DNA from: Amycolatopsis sp. NBC_01488 | GTDB taxonomy: Bacteria; Actinomycetota; Actinomycetes; Mycobacteriales; Pseudonocardiaceae | Reading direction: 5' to 3' | Assembly: GCF_036227105.1 (NCBI RefSeq) | Contig: NZ_CP109434.1 | Span: 3,352,001 to 3,416,000 of the forward strand | Length of the DNA: 64,000 nt | In this document: piece after piece, positions 1-8,875 of the stretch | Layout: each line of letters starts with the position of its first letter | Numbering within the stretch: position 1 is the first letter of the stretch | Position numbers and translations under genes: made by a program | Notes under the pieces: generated by a model | What the model saw: only the letters and a program-made list of their open reading frames with translations | Databases searched by the model: none | What the model was told of the DNA's origin: nothing

Positions 1-577
1 CGGGCGGCAGCAGGTTCGGCGGGTCGCGTTCGACGTCCCACACCGGCACGGCCGTCCGGCCGAGCAGCCGCCAGCCGCCGGGCGACGCGCTCGGGTACAC
101 CGCGCTGTACTCGCCGGCGATCGCCACCGACCCCGCCGGGATACGCGTCCGGGGTGTCGACCGGCGCGAGACGTGCAGCGCCGGGTCCAAACCGGACAGG
201 TACGCGAAGCCCGGCGCGAAGCCGCAGAACGCCGAGACGTACGCACCCGCGCGGTGCCGCGAAATCACCGCGGCGACGGACAAGCCCGTCTCGGCCGCGA
301 CGTCGGCCAGGTCCTCACCGTCGTACACTACCGGGATCACCACCTCGGCCGAAGCGGACACCGCACTGTCCACAGGGGACACTTCGCGCAGCACCGAACC
401 CAGGCGGTCCGCGTCCGTCACCGTCGGGTCGAAGCGGACCAGCAGCGTCCGGGCCGCCGGGACCAGCTCCTCGACGCCCGCCAGGTCCAAGGAGCGCACA
501 GCGGCCTGGAAGCCGAGCACGTCGTCCAGCTCCACCAGCACCGCGCGCCGCCCGCACGGCAGCAGCCGGACGGTCAT
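1..577 (-). CDS. pxpB: 5-oxoprolinase subunit B (PxpB/KipI family), 3' end beyond window
   Basis: This gene encodes one subunit of the ATP-dependent PxpABC enzyme, which opens 5-oxoproline (pyroglutamate) to glutamate in the cytoplasm. 192 codons are visible and the gene runs off the left edge. The family signature FCGFAPGFAYL is at residues 117-127, followed by the R-x-P-A-G-S-V-A-I stretch typical of the KipI/PxpB fold. The ATG at 577 overlaps the TGA of pxpA in an ATGA arrangement, so translation is probably coupled. The usual subunit length is a little over 200 residues, so nearly all of it is present unless it is fused to PxpC. PxpC should lie just left of the window. The older family name is allophanate hydrolase subunit 1. 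Confidence 0.9.
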   Translation of the reverse strand, partial: MTVRLLPCGRRAVLVELDDVLGFQAAVRSLDLAGVEELVPAARTLLVRFDPTVTDADRLGSVLREVSPVDSAVSASAEVVIPVVYDGEDLADVAAETGLSVAAVISRHRAGAYVSAFCGFAPGFAYLSGLDPALHVSRRSTPRTRIPAGSVAIAGEYSAVYPSASPGGWRLLGRTAVPVWDVERDPPNLLPP

Positions 578-1326
578 CCGGTGAACGCGCCGAGCGGCAC
601 GTCCGCGCGGGCCAGCCCGTCGCGGATCCGCCGCGCCAGCTCCACCGCGCCCGGCGTGTCCCCGTGCACGCACAGGGAGTCCGGGCGCAGGTCGAGCTTG
701 CCGCCGTCGGCCGTCACGACCCCGCCGCCGGACGCCATCGTCACCGCCCGCTCGGCCACCGCCGCCGCGTCGTGCAGGACCGCGCCCGGCTTCTTGCGCG
801 AGACGAGCCGGCCTTCGGCGGTGTACGCCCGGTCGGCGAACGCCTCCGCGTACGCCAACACGCCGGCTTTTTCCGCCTGCCGCTGCATTTCCGAGTCCGG
901 CAGGCAGAGCAGCGCGAGCGCGGGGTCGTAGCGGCGCAGGCCGTCGACGATCGCCGCCGCCTGCTCGACGTCCACCGCCGCGGTGTTGTACAGCGCGCCG
1001 TGCGGCTTCACGTACGTCACGCGGCTGCCCGCCGCGCGAGCGAACGCGTCCAGCGCGCCGATCTGGTACAGCACCTCGTCGGCCAGGTCGTCCGGCGCGA
1101 TGTCGAGCGCGCGCCTGCCGAAGCCGGCCAGGTCGCGGTAGCCGACGTGCGCCCCGATCGCGACGCCGCGCTCGGCCGCCAGGTCGCACACCCGCCGCAT
1201 CACCGACGGGTCGCCGGCGTGGAAGCCGCAGGCGACGTTCGCGCTGGTCACGATGTCGAGCATGGCTTCGTCGTCGCCCATCTTCCAGGCGCCGAAGCCC
1301 TCTCCGAGATCGCTGTTCAGGTCCAT
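574..1326 (-). CDS. pxpA: 5-oxoprolinase subunit A (LamB/YcsF family)
   Basis: PxpA is the third partner of the PxpB/PxpC 5-oxoprolinase. The 250-residue protein has the family's opening MDLNSDLGEGFG (residues 1-12), NVACGFHAGDP (30-40) and VKPHGALYN (106-114), which are the conserved acidic and His residues of the LamB/YcsF barrel. The ATG at 1326 is chosen because it starts exactly at the conserved MDLN motif; an upstream in-frame start would add 24 unconserved residues inside the neighbouring gene. It lies 1 base downstream of the DUF1445 gene stop and overlaps pxpB by 4 bases, so the three genes form one transcript. The order DUF1445-pxpA-pxpB resembles the ycs-kip operon of Bacillus. Confidence 0.93.
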   Translation of the reverse strand: MDLNSDLGEGFGAWKMGDDEAMLDIVTSANVACGFHAGDPSVMRRVCDLAAERGVAIGAHVGYRDLAGFGRRALDIAPDDLADEVLYQIGALDAFARAAGSRVTYVKPHGALYNTAAVDVEQAAAIVDGLRRYDPALALLCLPDSEMQRQAEKAGVLAYAEAFADRAYTAEGRLVSRKKPGAVLHDAAAVAERAVTMASGGGVVTADGGKLDLRPDSLCVHGDTPGAVELARRIRDGLARADVPLGAFTG

Positions 1327-1327
1327 T

Positions 1328-2122
1328 TCAGCCCACCCGGTATTCGCTGTCGAGCCGGTCCGTGATGAACATGTACCCCGGTGCGTGGGTGATCGCAAAG
1401 GGGGGCCGCGACGCCATCAGTGCCGCCTGCGGCGTGACCCCGCAGGCCCAGAACACCGGGACGTCACCCGGTTCCGCGTCCACGGGATCCCCGAAGTCCG
1501 GCCGTGCCAGGTCCTCGATCCCCAGCGCACGCGGATCGCCGACGTGCACGGGCGCGCCGTGCACGGCCGGCATCGCGCGGGTGATGCGGATGGCGTCGTC
1601 GACGCGGTCCTCCGGGATCTGCCGCATCGACACGACCATCGGCCCGAACAGCCGCCCGGCGGGTTCGCACGGCCGGTTCGTCACGTACATCGCGACGTTG
1701 CGGCCCTGGTCGACGTGCCGCAGCGGCACGCCCTCGGCGGCCAGCGCCGTCTCGAACGTGAAGCTGCAGCCGATGGAGAAGGCAACCATGTCGCTGCGCC
1801 ACAGGCCGGTCGCGTCGGACACCTCGCCGGCCAGCACGCCGTTCTGCCAGATCCGGTAGCGCGGCAGGTCGGTGCGCAGGTCCGCGCCCTCGGCGAGCCG
1901 GGTGGCCGGGTCGCCCGGGTCGGTGACGTCGAGCAGCGGGCACGGCTGGGGGTTGCGGGTGCAGAACAGCAGCACGTCGTAGGCCCAGTCCTCGGGCACG
2001 GCGATCAGGTTGGTCTGGGTGAAGCCGTTGGCCCAGCCCGTGGTGGGGTGAGCGGTGCCGCGGCGGAACACTTCGCGCGCTTGCGCGGGGGTGTACGTCG
2101 CGGGTTCGTCAAAGGTCGTCAT
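1328..2122 (-). CDS. DUF1445/YcsI family putative hydro-lyase (D-glutamate cyclase-like)
   Basis: The 264-residue protein belongs to the DUF1445 (YcsI, D-glutamate cyclase-like) family. Recognisable stretches are the N-terminal [20 protein letters not shown], a central [10 protein letters not shown], and a C-terminal [20 protein letters not shown] mitochondrial homologue converts 5-oxo-D-proline to D-glutamate, which fits the adjacent 5-oxoprolinase genes; the substrate here is inferred from context only. The ATG at 2122 is preceded by a GGGGA ribosome-binding sequence. The gene lies 10 bases downstream of the MFS transporter and 1 base upstream of pxpA, so it is an internal operon member. 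Confidence 0.85.
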   Translation of the reverse strand: MTTFDEPATYTPAQAREVFRRGTAHPTTGWANGFTQTNLIAVPEDWAYDVLLFCTRNPQPCPLLDVTDPGDPATRLAEGADLRTDLPRYRIWQNGVLAGEVSDATGLWRSDMVAFSIGCSFTFETALAAEGVPLRHVDQGRNVAMYVTNRPCEPAGRLFGPMVVSMRQIPEDRVDDAIRITRAMPAVHGAPVHVGDPRALGIEDLARPDFGDPVDAEPGDVPVFWACGVTPQAALMASRPPFAITHAPGYMFITDRLDSEYRVG

Positions 2123-2132
2123 GAGTTCCCCC

Positions 2133-3377
2133 TCAGTCGACGAGTTCGATACCGCGGGTCTCCGGAAGCCCCAACAGTGCCAACACGGCGATGCCGTAGC
2201 CGAGCGCGCCGAACACGATCGCGCCGCCCGCGCCGAGGAAACCCACGACGGTCGGGAAGATCGCGCCGACCGCGCGGCCGAAGTTGTACGTGAAGCCCTG
2301 TCCCGTCCCGCGCAGCGCCGTCGGGTACAGCTCGGCGAGGTAGGCGCCGAAGCCGCTGAAGATCGCGGACATCGAGAAGCCGAGCGGGAAGCCGAGCACC
2401 AGCACGAGACCGTTGGCGCCCTTGGGGATCTGCGTGTACGCGACGATCAGCGCGGCCGAGAGCAGCGCGAACGTCAGGAAGGTCTTCTTGCGCCCCATCA
2501 GGTCCGTGAGGTAGCCGCCGCAGACGTACCCGACGAACGCGCCGGTGATGAGGAACGCGAGGTAGCCGCCGGTGCCGATCACGGTCAGCTCGCGCGTCTT
2601 CTTCAGGTAGGACGGCAGCCACGTCGAGATCGTGTAGTACCCGCCCTGGACGCCGGTGGCGAGCAGCGCGGCGAAGAGCGTCGTGCGCAGCAGGTCGGCC
2701 TTGAAGATCTTGACGAGCGTGCCTTTCGTGCGCTCGGTCTTCAGCCGTTCCTCGGCGCGCGGCGCGTCCTTGACGCTCTTGCGCACCCACAGCACGAGCA
2801 GCGCGGGGATGACCCCGGTCCAGAACATGATGCGCCAGGCCACGTCGTCGCTCGCGACGCTGAACACGACGGTGTAGACGATCACCGACAGGCCCCAGCC
2901 GACTGCCCACGCGCTCTGCACGAAGGCCACGGTCCGGCCGCGGTAGCGGGCCGAGGAGTACTCCGCGACCAGCGCGGCACCGGCTGCCCACTCGCCGCCG
3001 AAGCCCAGGCCCTGCAGTGCGCGGAAGACCAGCAGCGTCTCGAAGTTCGGCGCGAACCCGCAGAGCACGGTGAAGATCGTGTACATCGCGATGGTGATCT
3101 GGAGCGTGCGGACGCGGCCGATCCGGTCGGCCAGCATGCCCGCGCCCACGCCGCCGACGGCCGACACGACCAGCGTCGTCGTGCCGAGCAGGCCGGCTTC
3201 CCCGCTCGAAATGCCGAAGTACGCGGTGATCGCGGCCAGGCCGAGCGGCAGGGTCTGGTAGTCGAACGAGTCCAGGCCGTAGCCGCCGAACGCGCCGACG
3301 AAGGCGCGTCGCCCGCGTTTGCCGAGCGTGCGGAACCAGTCGAACGGCCGGGCCTCGGTAGCAGTTGTCGCAGTCAT
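2133..3377 (-). CDS. MFS transporter, sugar/organic-acid:H+ symporter type
   Basis: The 414-residue membrane protein has about twelve hydrophobic segments. It carries the MFS loop signatures DRIGRVRT (after TM2) and DLMGRKKT (after TM8), and a PETRGIEL tail typical of the sugar or aromatic-acid:H+ symporter families. The start is the ATG at 3377 because an AGGAGGT sequence sits just upstream; longer in-frame starts run into the regulator gene. It is the first gene of the minus-strand operon with DUF1445, pxpA and pxpB. It probably imports the substrate of that module, perhaps pyroglutamate or another small carboxylate, although the sequence does not fix the substrate. It is divergent from a GntR regulator that probably controls it. 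Confidence 0.88.
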   Translation of the reverse strand: MTATTATEARPFDWFRTLGKRGRRAFVGAFGGYGLDSFDYQTLPLGLAAITAYFGISSGEAGLLGTTTLVVSAVGGVGAGMLADRIGRVRTLQITIAMYTIFTVLCGFAPNFETLLVFRALQGLGFGGEWAAGAALVAEYSSARYRGRTVAFVQSAWAVGWGLSVIVYTVVFSVASDDVAWRIMFWTGVIPALLVLWVRKSVKDAPRAEERLKTERTKGTLVKIFKADLLRTTLFAALLATGVQGGYYTISTWLPSYLKKTRELTVIGTGGYLAFLITGAFVGYVCGGYLTDLMGRKKTFLTFALLSAALIVAYTQIPKGANGLVLVLGFPLGFSMSAIFSGFGAYLAELYPTALRGTGQGFTYNFGRAVGAIFPTVVGFLGAGGAIVFGALGYGIAVLALLGLPETRGIELVD

Positions 3378-3427
3378 GGGGCACCTCCTGGCCAGTGTCT
3401 CATCGTGGCGTGTCTCACACAGTAAGG

Positions 3428-3440
3428 ATTGTTGAACAAT
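3428..3440. promoter_or_regulatory. FadR/GntR-type operator palindrome
   Basis: ATTGTTGAACAAT is a perfect palindrome around one central base in the gap between the MFS gene and the divergent GntR gene. It fits the FadR-subfamily consensus TNGTNNNACNA without mismatch. It is the likely binding site of the neighbouring regulator, acting on both promoters. Binding is inferred. Confidence 0.7.
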
Positions 3441-3471
3441 TCCACAAGACGGCAGTTGGATCGTCCTCAGT

Positions 3472-4215
3472 GTGACGGGTACCATCCGTGCTGTGGGCAT
3501 CGAAGACAGCGACGTTCCGGGCCTGGAGGCCGACCGCGGCCTGGTCAGCCGCAAGAGCACGGCCGAGCGGGTGGCCGGCGTGCTGCGCAAGCGCATCGCG
3601 GAGGGCTTCTTCCTGCCCGGCGGCCGGCTCTCGGAGCAGGACATCGGCAACGCGCTCGGCGTCTCGCGCAACACGCTCCGCGAGGCGTTCCGGCTGCTCA
3701 CGCACGAGCGGCTGCTCGCCCACGAGCTCAACCGCGGCGTCTTCGTCCGGATCCCGAGCGTCGAGGACGTCGTCGACATCTACCGCGTCCGCAAGATCAT
3801 CGAATGCGCCGCGGTCCGCGGCGTGACGGCGAAGCCGGCGACGTTCGCGCGGATTCGCGAGAAGGTCGAGATCGGTGACGAGGCCGCGCGCACCGGCAAC
3901 TGGAAGGACCTCGGCACCGCGAACGTCTGGTTCCACCAGGAGCTGGCCGCGCTGTCCGGCAGCGAGCGCGTCAACGAGCTGGTCGGGCGGCTGACCGCCG
4001 AGCTGCGGCTGGTCTTCCACATCATGGCCGAGCCGCGGCGCTTCCACGAGCGCTACCTGCCGCGCAACCACGAAATCCTCGACCGCGTCGAGGCCGGCGA
4101 CGGCACGGGCGCGGAGCAACTGCTGATGAAGTACCTCGAAGACGCGGAGGAACAGCTGGTCGACGCGTATGCCGACCGCGCCGAGGCGGCCCGCGCGGCC
4201 GTCGCGGCGGACTGA
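3472..4215 (+). CDS. GntR family transcriptional regulator, FadR/FCD subfamily
   Basis: The 247-residue protein has an N-terminal winged helix at about residues 25-90. Within it, the segment running to GNALGVSRNTLREAFRLLTH is the GntR recognition-helix signature. It is followed by an all-helical FCD ligand domain (about 105-225) with the metal-binding pattern of Asp and His residues (for example HIMAEPRRFHERYLPRNHEI). FCD domains usually bind small carboxylates, which agrees with a 5-oxoproline or glutamate-related signal. Translation starts at GTG 3472 or at the second GTG, 3493; neither has a strong ribosome-binding site. The regulator is divergent from the MFS-DUF1445-pxpAB operon and probably represses it through the palindrome at 3428-3440. 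Confidence 0.88.
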   Translation: MTGTIRAVGIEDSDVPGLEADRGLVSRKSTAERVAGVLRKRIAEGFFLPGGRLSEQDIGNALGVSRNTLREAFRLLTHERLLAHELNRGVFVRIPSVEDVVDIYRVRKIIECAAVRGVTAKPATFARIREKVEIGDEAARTGNWKDLGTANVWFHQELAALSGSERVNELVGRLTAELRLVFHIMAEPRRFHERYLPRNHEILDRVEAGDGTGAEQLLMKYLEDAEEQLVDAYADRAEAARAAVAAD

Positions 4216-4455
4216 CTACTTCTTGCGGCACGTGAGCCACGGCGGCCGGCGTCCACTGTCGATTCGGGCACGGCGGGCCAGTCTGCGGCTGCCCGTTCGG
4301 GCACCCCGGCAATTTGACGGTCCCCAATCACGCCTCGGCTCGCTAACCTGCGAAAGCGGTTTCGCCGTCGGAGACCCCCAGCGGCAGGCGAAACCTCACC
4401 GCTGCCGGGCCGGGGCCTCCCCAGTGCCACGGTCCGGCAGCCCTTCGAACGCGGA
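4216..4455. other. Intergenic spacer without a recognised gene
   Basis: This spacer lies between the convergent GntR and GH18 genes. I see no convincing coding region or promoter. The only clear structure is the terminator immediately to its right. Confidence 0.5.
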
Positions 4456-4487
4456 ACAGGCCCGGCCGGAACCCCGGCCGGGCCTGT
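4456..4487 (-). terminator. Hairpin terminator after the GH75-GH30-GH18 genes
   Basis: A perfect 14-bp stem, ACAGGCCCGGCCGG and its complement, closes a 4-base loop 12 bases beyond the GH18 stop. There is no U-tract, which is normal for high-GC actinobacteria. It may also stop the convergent GntR transcript. Confidence 0.8.
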
Positions 4488-4499
4488 CGCTGCACGCCG

Positions 4500-5864
4500 T
4501 CAGCCGGCGTAGCGGGCGAAGATCCTCGTGAAGTCCCACGCCTGCTGGGAAACGCCCGAACACGTGTCGTCGTTCGGGTAGGCCCCCGGGCACGGGCGGT
4601 CCCGGTTGGCCGACCAGAACGTCAACCGGGCCAGGTGGTGCTGGTTCGCGTAGGCCAGGATCGTGGTGAAGTCGTTCAGCGTGACCGTTTCGTTGTTGTC
4701 CGTGATGCCGTTCATCGACGAGATGCCCATGTGCCGGTAGGCCGTGTCGTCGTCATAGCCGTAAGCCGACTTGACGACGTTCTTGAGGCCCTCGGCCGCG
4801 CGCTGCGTGAGCGTGCCCATGTTCTGGCCCGCGCCGCCGAAGTCGAACGGCATGATGACCCAGCCGTCGACCGTGAGCCCCGACTGCGCGGCCCGGTTCA
4901 CCAGGCTGTTGTCCGGTCCGGACTGTCCGGTGCCGAAGGTGACGTAGATCTTGATGCCCGGGTTGTTCGCCCGGACCGTCTTCAGCGCGTCGACCGTGCG
5001 CTGCTGCACCGTCGGGTTGCTGTAGGCGTCGGCCTCGATGTCGATGTCGATCGCCTTGAGGCCGAAGGCGCTGATCACCTTCTGGTAGCCCGCCGCCAGC
5101 TCGCCCGCGCTGCCGCACGACGACTCCAGCTTGTTGCCGGAGTAGCCGCCGAACGACGGGATGACGTCGCCGCCGCCCGCCCGCACCGTGTTGATGGTGT
5201 TCTGGTCGACGCCGCCGGTGAGCGCCCGGCCGCCGTCCCACTGCGGGTTGCAGTAGCCGTTGGACAGGACGAACGCCAGCGTGAACCACTTGACGCCGGT
5301 GGCGCTCATGATCGTCGACGGGCTCGGCGGGTTGCCCCAGCCGTTGTAGAGGTACGGCGCCACGGCCATCGCGCCCGGCCCGGGCGGCGGGGTCGTGCCG
5401 CCGCTCGGGAGCGTCCACTGCTGGTTGGCCGTGCTCGCGCACGTCCAGATCTGCAGCCGGGTGCCGTTCGCGCTGGAGTTGCCGGTCGCGTCGAGGCACT
5501 TGCCCGACCCGGTGTTGACCAGGTTCTTCGCCGCGTTGGCCGTCCACTTCTGGGCGTTCGAGCCGTTGCAGTCCCAGAGCTGGATCGTGGTGCCGTTGGC
5601 GGTGCCCGCGCTGGTGACGTCGAGGCACTTGCCCAGCGCCTGCAGGGATCCGTCGGACCCGACTGTCCACTGTTGGGCGTTGGAGCCGTTGCAGTCGTAC
5701 AGCTGGATCGCCGTGCCGTTCGCGGTGCTCGCCGCGTTGACGTCGACGCACTTGCCGGCGAGGCCGGTGATCGGCCCGGTCGCCGCCTGCGCGACGCCGG
5801 GCAGGAGGACCACGGCGGACGCGGCGATCAGGCCGCCCACCGCGGTCAGTGCTCGCTTCTTCAT
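4500..5864 (-). CDS. Secreted GH18 chitinase with N-terminal CBM13
   Basis: The protein (454 residues) has a Sec signal peptide ending near AQA-A (residues 26-28), then a ricin-type beta-trefoil CBM13 (about 30-152), a short Pro/Gly linker, and a GH18 barrel (about 168-454). The catalytic DxDxE motif is seen as DIDIE at 273-277, with E277 the acid/base. GH18 enzymes cut chitin by substrate-assisted retention; this one resembles bacterial single-domain chitinases, but its exact product is unknown. The ATG at 5864 is chosen because it opens the signal peptide (MKKRALTAVGG) and a GGAGCAAGGC-type ribosome-binding region precedes it. It lies 10 bases downstream of the GH30 gene and ends at the hairpin at 4456-4487. 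The CBM13 is N-terminal here, unlike in its three neighbours. Confidence 0.9.
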   Translation of the reverse strand: MKKRALTAVGGLIAASAVVLLPGVAQAATGPITGLAGKCVDVNAASTANGTAIQLYDCNGSNAQQWTVGSDGSLQALGKCLDVTSAGTANGTTIQLWDCNGSNAQKWTANAAKNLVNTGSGKCLDATGNSSANGTRLQIWTCASTANQQWTLPSGGTTPPPGPGAMAVAPYLYNGWGNPPSPSTIMSATGVKWFTLAFVLSNGYCNPQWDGGRALTGGVDQNTINTVRAGGGDVIPSFGGYSGNKLESSCGSAGELAAGYQKVISAFGLKAIDIDIEADAYSNPTVQQRTVDALKTVRANNPGIKIYVTFGTGQSGPDNSLVNRAAQSGLTVDGWVIMPFDFGGAGQNMGTLTQRAAEGLKNVVKSAYGYDDDTAYRHMGISSMNGITDNNETVTLNDFTTILAYANQHHLARLTFWSANRDRPCPGAYPNDDTCSGVSQQAWDFTRIFARYAG

Positions 5865-5874
5865 GCCTTGCTCC

Positions 5875-7734
5875 TCAAGCCGGGACGGTCCACTTCTGGT
5901 TGGCCGCGCCGGTGCAGGTCCAGATCTGCAGCCGGGTGCCGTTGGCGCTGGAGTTGCCGGTCGCGTCGACGCACTTGTTCGACGCCGAGCCGACGAGATC
6001 CCTGGCCGCGGTGGCCGCCCACTGCTGGTTGGCCGTGCCGCCGCAGTCCCACAGCTGCAGCTGCGCACCGTCCGCTGTGGACTGTCCGGTGACGTCGAGG
6101 CACTTGCCCAGCGCGCGGATCGTGCCGTCGGTGCCGACCGTCCACTGCTGCGCGGCCGAGCCGTTGCAGTCGTAGAGCTGGACCGCGGTGCCGTTGGCGC
6201 TGTTCGCGCCGGCGACGTCGATGCACTTGCCGCCGAGGCCGGTGATCGCGCCGGTCTTGCCGGTGCCGCCGCCCGTGCCCTGGTTGCCCGCCCAGGTGAA
6301 GGTCGCCGACGTGTGGCCGGGCAGGGTGTAGGTGAACGACGAGTTGCCCCAGTTCACGCGCACGCTCTGGCTTCCGGTGCCGGAGTTGTACGCGATCAGC
6401 GCCTTGGAGCCGTCCGGGTTCTTCCAGGCGACGTTGCGGACGGTCGAGTTGTCGTTCGAGTCGATCCGGTACGCACCCGGCTTCACGAACTTCGTCAAGT
6501 GGCCCATCGTGTAGTACTCGACGGTGTAGTCCACCTGCCCGCTGCGCGAGTCTCCGTTGTGGACGGTGATCAGGCCGGTGCAGGTGCCGCAGCCGCCGTT
6601 GTGCGGGCCCATGTTCTGGTCGACGGCGAGGCTCCACTTGGTCACGCTCTTCGACCAGTTCCGGGTGTAGTCCACGATGTTGTTCATGTCCTCGGCCTGC
6701 TGGTTCGAGATCCAGGTGCCGCCGGAGTGCTCGGTCGAGTAGGCGTTGACGTTCGGGTACTGGTTGTGGGTGGTCGTCTGCTGCGTGATGTCGCCGCCGT
6801 ACCCGTGCCAGGCGACGCCGCCGAAGTTCGGGTGGTTGCGGATGGCCGCGTCGTCGAGCGTCGGCGCCCCGTAGGACGCGTAGGTGTCCCAGTTCCAGTC
6901 GAGCGCCAGGACCTTTGTGGACAGTCCGGCGCCTTGCAACGCCGGCAGCAGGTTGTTCTTCGCGAAGTAGGCCAGGCCCGCGCCGTTCCAGTTGGTCGAC
7001 GGGTAGCTCGAACAGCACGTCGGCTCGTTCTGCATCGAGACGTAGTCGATCGGCACGCCCGCGGCCTGGTAGGCCTGGAGGTACTTGACGAAGTACTGCG
7101 CGTACGCCGGGTAGTACTGCGACTGGACCCAGCCCAGCAGGTAGCTGTCGTTGTCCTTCATCCACGGCGGCGCGCTCCACGGCGACGCCATCACCTTGGC
7201 CTGCGGGTTGAGCTGCTTGGCCTGCTTGGTCAGCGGCAGCACGTCGGCCTGGTCGTGCGCGATCGAGAAGTGCGTCAGGTTCGGGTCGGTCTGGCCGGCC
7301 GGCATGTCGTCGAAGGTGTAGCTGTAGCGCGCCAGGTCGGACGCGCCGAGCGGATTGCGGATGAAGCTCAGCCCGATGCCGGCGTTCGGGTCGAACAGCT
7401 TGCGCATCGTGTCGTCACGGGTGGCCTGCGACAGCGCCCCGCTGGAGTTCATCAGCCACGCCGCGGTGTCCGTAAAGGACGCTCCGCCGCCTTCGAACTG
7501 CTGGTAGGTGGTGTTCTCGTTGACGTTGATGGTCACGCCGCCGGTGCCGGTGCCCGCGGCGAAGGTGACCGGCGTCTGCTGCTGCAGGCCGCGCGTGACC
7601 GTTCGGCCGCCGGCGTCGCTGGTCGTGGTCAGCCAGACGTTCACGGTTTCGCCCGCGGCCTGCGCGGGCGCGGCGAAGGTGGCCGCGGCGAGCGCGGCGA
7701 CCCCGAGCATGCTGAAGAGAGAGCGTTTTCTCAT
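5875..7734 (-). CDS. Secreted GH30 glycosidase (probable endo-beta-1,6-glucanase) with CBM13
   Basis: This 619-residue protein has a signal peptide (cleavage near AQA-A, residue 27), a GH30 catalytic domain of about 55-480, and a C-terminal CBM13 (about 495-619). The acid/base is E237 in MQNEP and the nucleophile is E335 in YSTEHSGG, both at the expected GH30 positions. GH30 includes endo-beta-1,6-glucanases, glucosylceramidases and xylanases. Beta-1,6-glucan is preferred here because the neighbouring enzymes attack the other fungal wall polymers, but that is inference. The ATG overlaps the TGA of the upstream chitosanase (ATGA), so the two are translationally coupled. GH18 follows after 10 bases. 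Confidence 0.85.
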   Translation of the reverse strand: MRKRSLFSMLGVAALAAATFAAPAQAAGETVNVWLTTTSDAGGRTVTRGLQQQTPVTFAAGTGTGGVTINVNENTTYQQFEGGGASFTDTAAWLMNSSGALSQATRDDTMRKLFDPNAGIGLSFIRNPLGASDLARYSYTFDDMPAGQTDPNLTHFSIAHDQADVLPLTKQAKQLNPQAKVMASPWSAPPWMKDNDSYLLGWVQSQYYPAYAQYFVKYLQAYQAAGVPIDYVSMQNEPTCCSSYPSTNWNGAGLAYFAKNNLLPALQGAGLSTKVLALDWNWDTYASYGAPTLDDAAIRNHPNFGGVAWHGYGGDITQQTTTHNQYPNVNAYSTEHSGGTWISNQQAEDMNNIVDYTRNWSKSVTKWSLAVDQNMGPHNGGCGTCTGLITVHNGDSRSGQVDYTVEYYTMGHLTKFVKPGAYRIDSNDNSTVRNVAWKNPDGSKALIAYNSGTGSQSVRVNWGNSSFTYTLPGHTSATFTWAGNQGTGGGTGKTGAITGLGGKCIDVAGANSANGTAVQLYDCNGSAAQQWTVGTDGTIRALGKCLDVTGQSTADGAQLQLWDCGGTANQQWAATAARDLVGSASNKCVDATGNSSANGTRLQIWTCTGAANQKWTVPA

Positions 7735-8798
7735 GGGAGCGTCCACTTCTGGTTCGCGCCGGACCCGCAGGTCCAGATCTGGAGCCGGGTGCCGTTGGCG
7801 GAGGAGTTGCCGGTCGCGTCGAGGCACTTGCCGGAACCGGCGTTCACGAGGTTCCGCGACCCGTTGGCCGACCACTTCTGGGCGCCCGAGCCGTTGCAGT
7901 CGTAGAGCTGGACCGTCGTGCCGTTCGCGGTGCCGGCGCTGGTGACGTCGAGGCACTTGCCGAGCGCGCGGACCGCTCCGTCGGAGCCGACTGTCCACTG
8001 TTGAGCGGTCGTGCCGTTGCAGTCGTAGAGCTGGACGGCGGCGCCGTTGGCGTTGTTCGCGCCCGCGACGTCGACGCACTTGCCGCCGACACCGGTGATC
8101 TGCCCGCCACTGGCCGGGGGCGGCGTGGTGGTGCCGCCGGCGAACTGCGTGGCGACCTGCTCGCCGAGGCTGGTGGCGTTGGCGTGGTTTTCGATCGGGT
8201 CGACGTGCGTGTTCGGGAACACGATGTAGGTCACCGGGCCCTCGGTGCCGCCGTTCTTCGGGTCCGGGTTGATGCCGAGGTTCGCGGCGGTGGCGTAGGA
8301 CGCCTCGCCGATGATGCTCGTCGGGCCGGTGTCGCCGACCACGGCGTAGGTGACCTGGTCGTGGTAGATCACCGCCACGACCGATCCGCCGTCGATGCCG
8401 TAGTTGCGGTAGTCCCAGGTGGACGTCGGCTGCGGCAGGACGATGTAGGGCAGCTGCGCCGCGTTGAGCGGCTGGTCGGTCGAGGTGTGGAACGCGGTGT
8501 CGGGGTAGAAGCAGCAGTCGGTGTTCTCGTTGCACTGCGTCGTCCGGACACCGTCGCAGTCGATGTCCATGTCGGCCTTGAAGAACACCGCGCCGTTGGC
8601 CTGGCAGACGGGCACGGTGGCCGCGCCGCCTTCGTCGAAGGAATACTTGCCGTTCGAGATCTGCTGGCAGTTCTGCGTTTGCGCGAGCAGCTGACTGGCG
8701 GAGGGGCCCGCCTCGACGGCGGCTTGGGCGGAGCCGGTGGTGAGGAAGGAAAGCGCTAACAGGGCACACCCCATTAGCGCGACGAGGAATCGCCGCAC
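7731..8798 (-). CDS. Secreted GH75 chitosanase with CBM13
   Basis: The protein (355 residues) carries a signal peptide (cleavage near AQA-A, about residue 27), a GH75 domain (about 43-230) and a C-terminal CBM13 (about 240-355). GH75 signatures visible are FFKADMDIDCDG (residues 72-83) and GDTGPTSIIGEAS (155-167), which hold the Asp and Glu catalytic candidates. GH75 was first defined from fungal chitosanases and hydrolyses chitosan endo-wise with inversion. Translation starts at GTG 8798 with an AGGAGA sequence at suitable spacing. It is the first gene of the GH75-GH30-GH18 set. A terminator separates it from the GH16 gene upstream, so it may have its own weak promoter or depend on read-through. 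Confidence 0.88.
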   Translation of the reverse strand: MRRFLVALMGCALLALSFLTTGSAQAAVEAGPSASQLLAQTQNCQQISNGKYSFDEGGAATVPVCQANGAVFFKADMDIDCDGVRTTQCNENTDCCFYPDTAFHTSTDQPLNAAQLPYIVLPQPTSTWDYRNYGIDGGSVVAVIYHDQVTYAVVGDTGPTSIIGEASYATAANLGINPDPKNGGTEGPVTYIVFPNTHVDPIENHANATSLGEQVATQFAGGTTTPPPASGGQITGVGGKCVDVAGANNANGAAVQLYDCNGTTAQQWTVGSDGAVRALGKCLDVTSAGTANGTTVQLYDCNGSGAQKWSANGSRNLVNAGSGKCLDATGNSSANGTRLQIWTCGSGANQKWTLP

Positions 8799-8833
8799 TG
8801 GGATTCTCCTTGTGGGGGAAGGAAAGAGTGCCA

Positions 8834-8863
8834 GGTAGGCGGACCGGGCGGGGTCCGCCTACC
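8834..8863 (-). terminator. Hairpin between GH16 and GH75 genes
   Basis: GGTAGGCGGACC and its exact complement form a 12-bp stem with a 6-base loop, 12 bases beyond the GH16 stop on the minus strand. It may fully terminate or only attenuate transcription into the GH75-GH30-GH18 genes. Confidence 0.75.
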
Positions 8864-8875
8864 CGAGGTGGTGGA

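Noticed and set aside
154-1365. Long plus-strand open frames antisense to pxpB/pxpA, and similar long antisense frames across the window
   Set aside because: They are Arg/Pro/Ala/Val-rich without motifs and lie opposite well-supported genes. This is the usual effect of high-GC codon bias.
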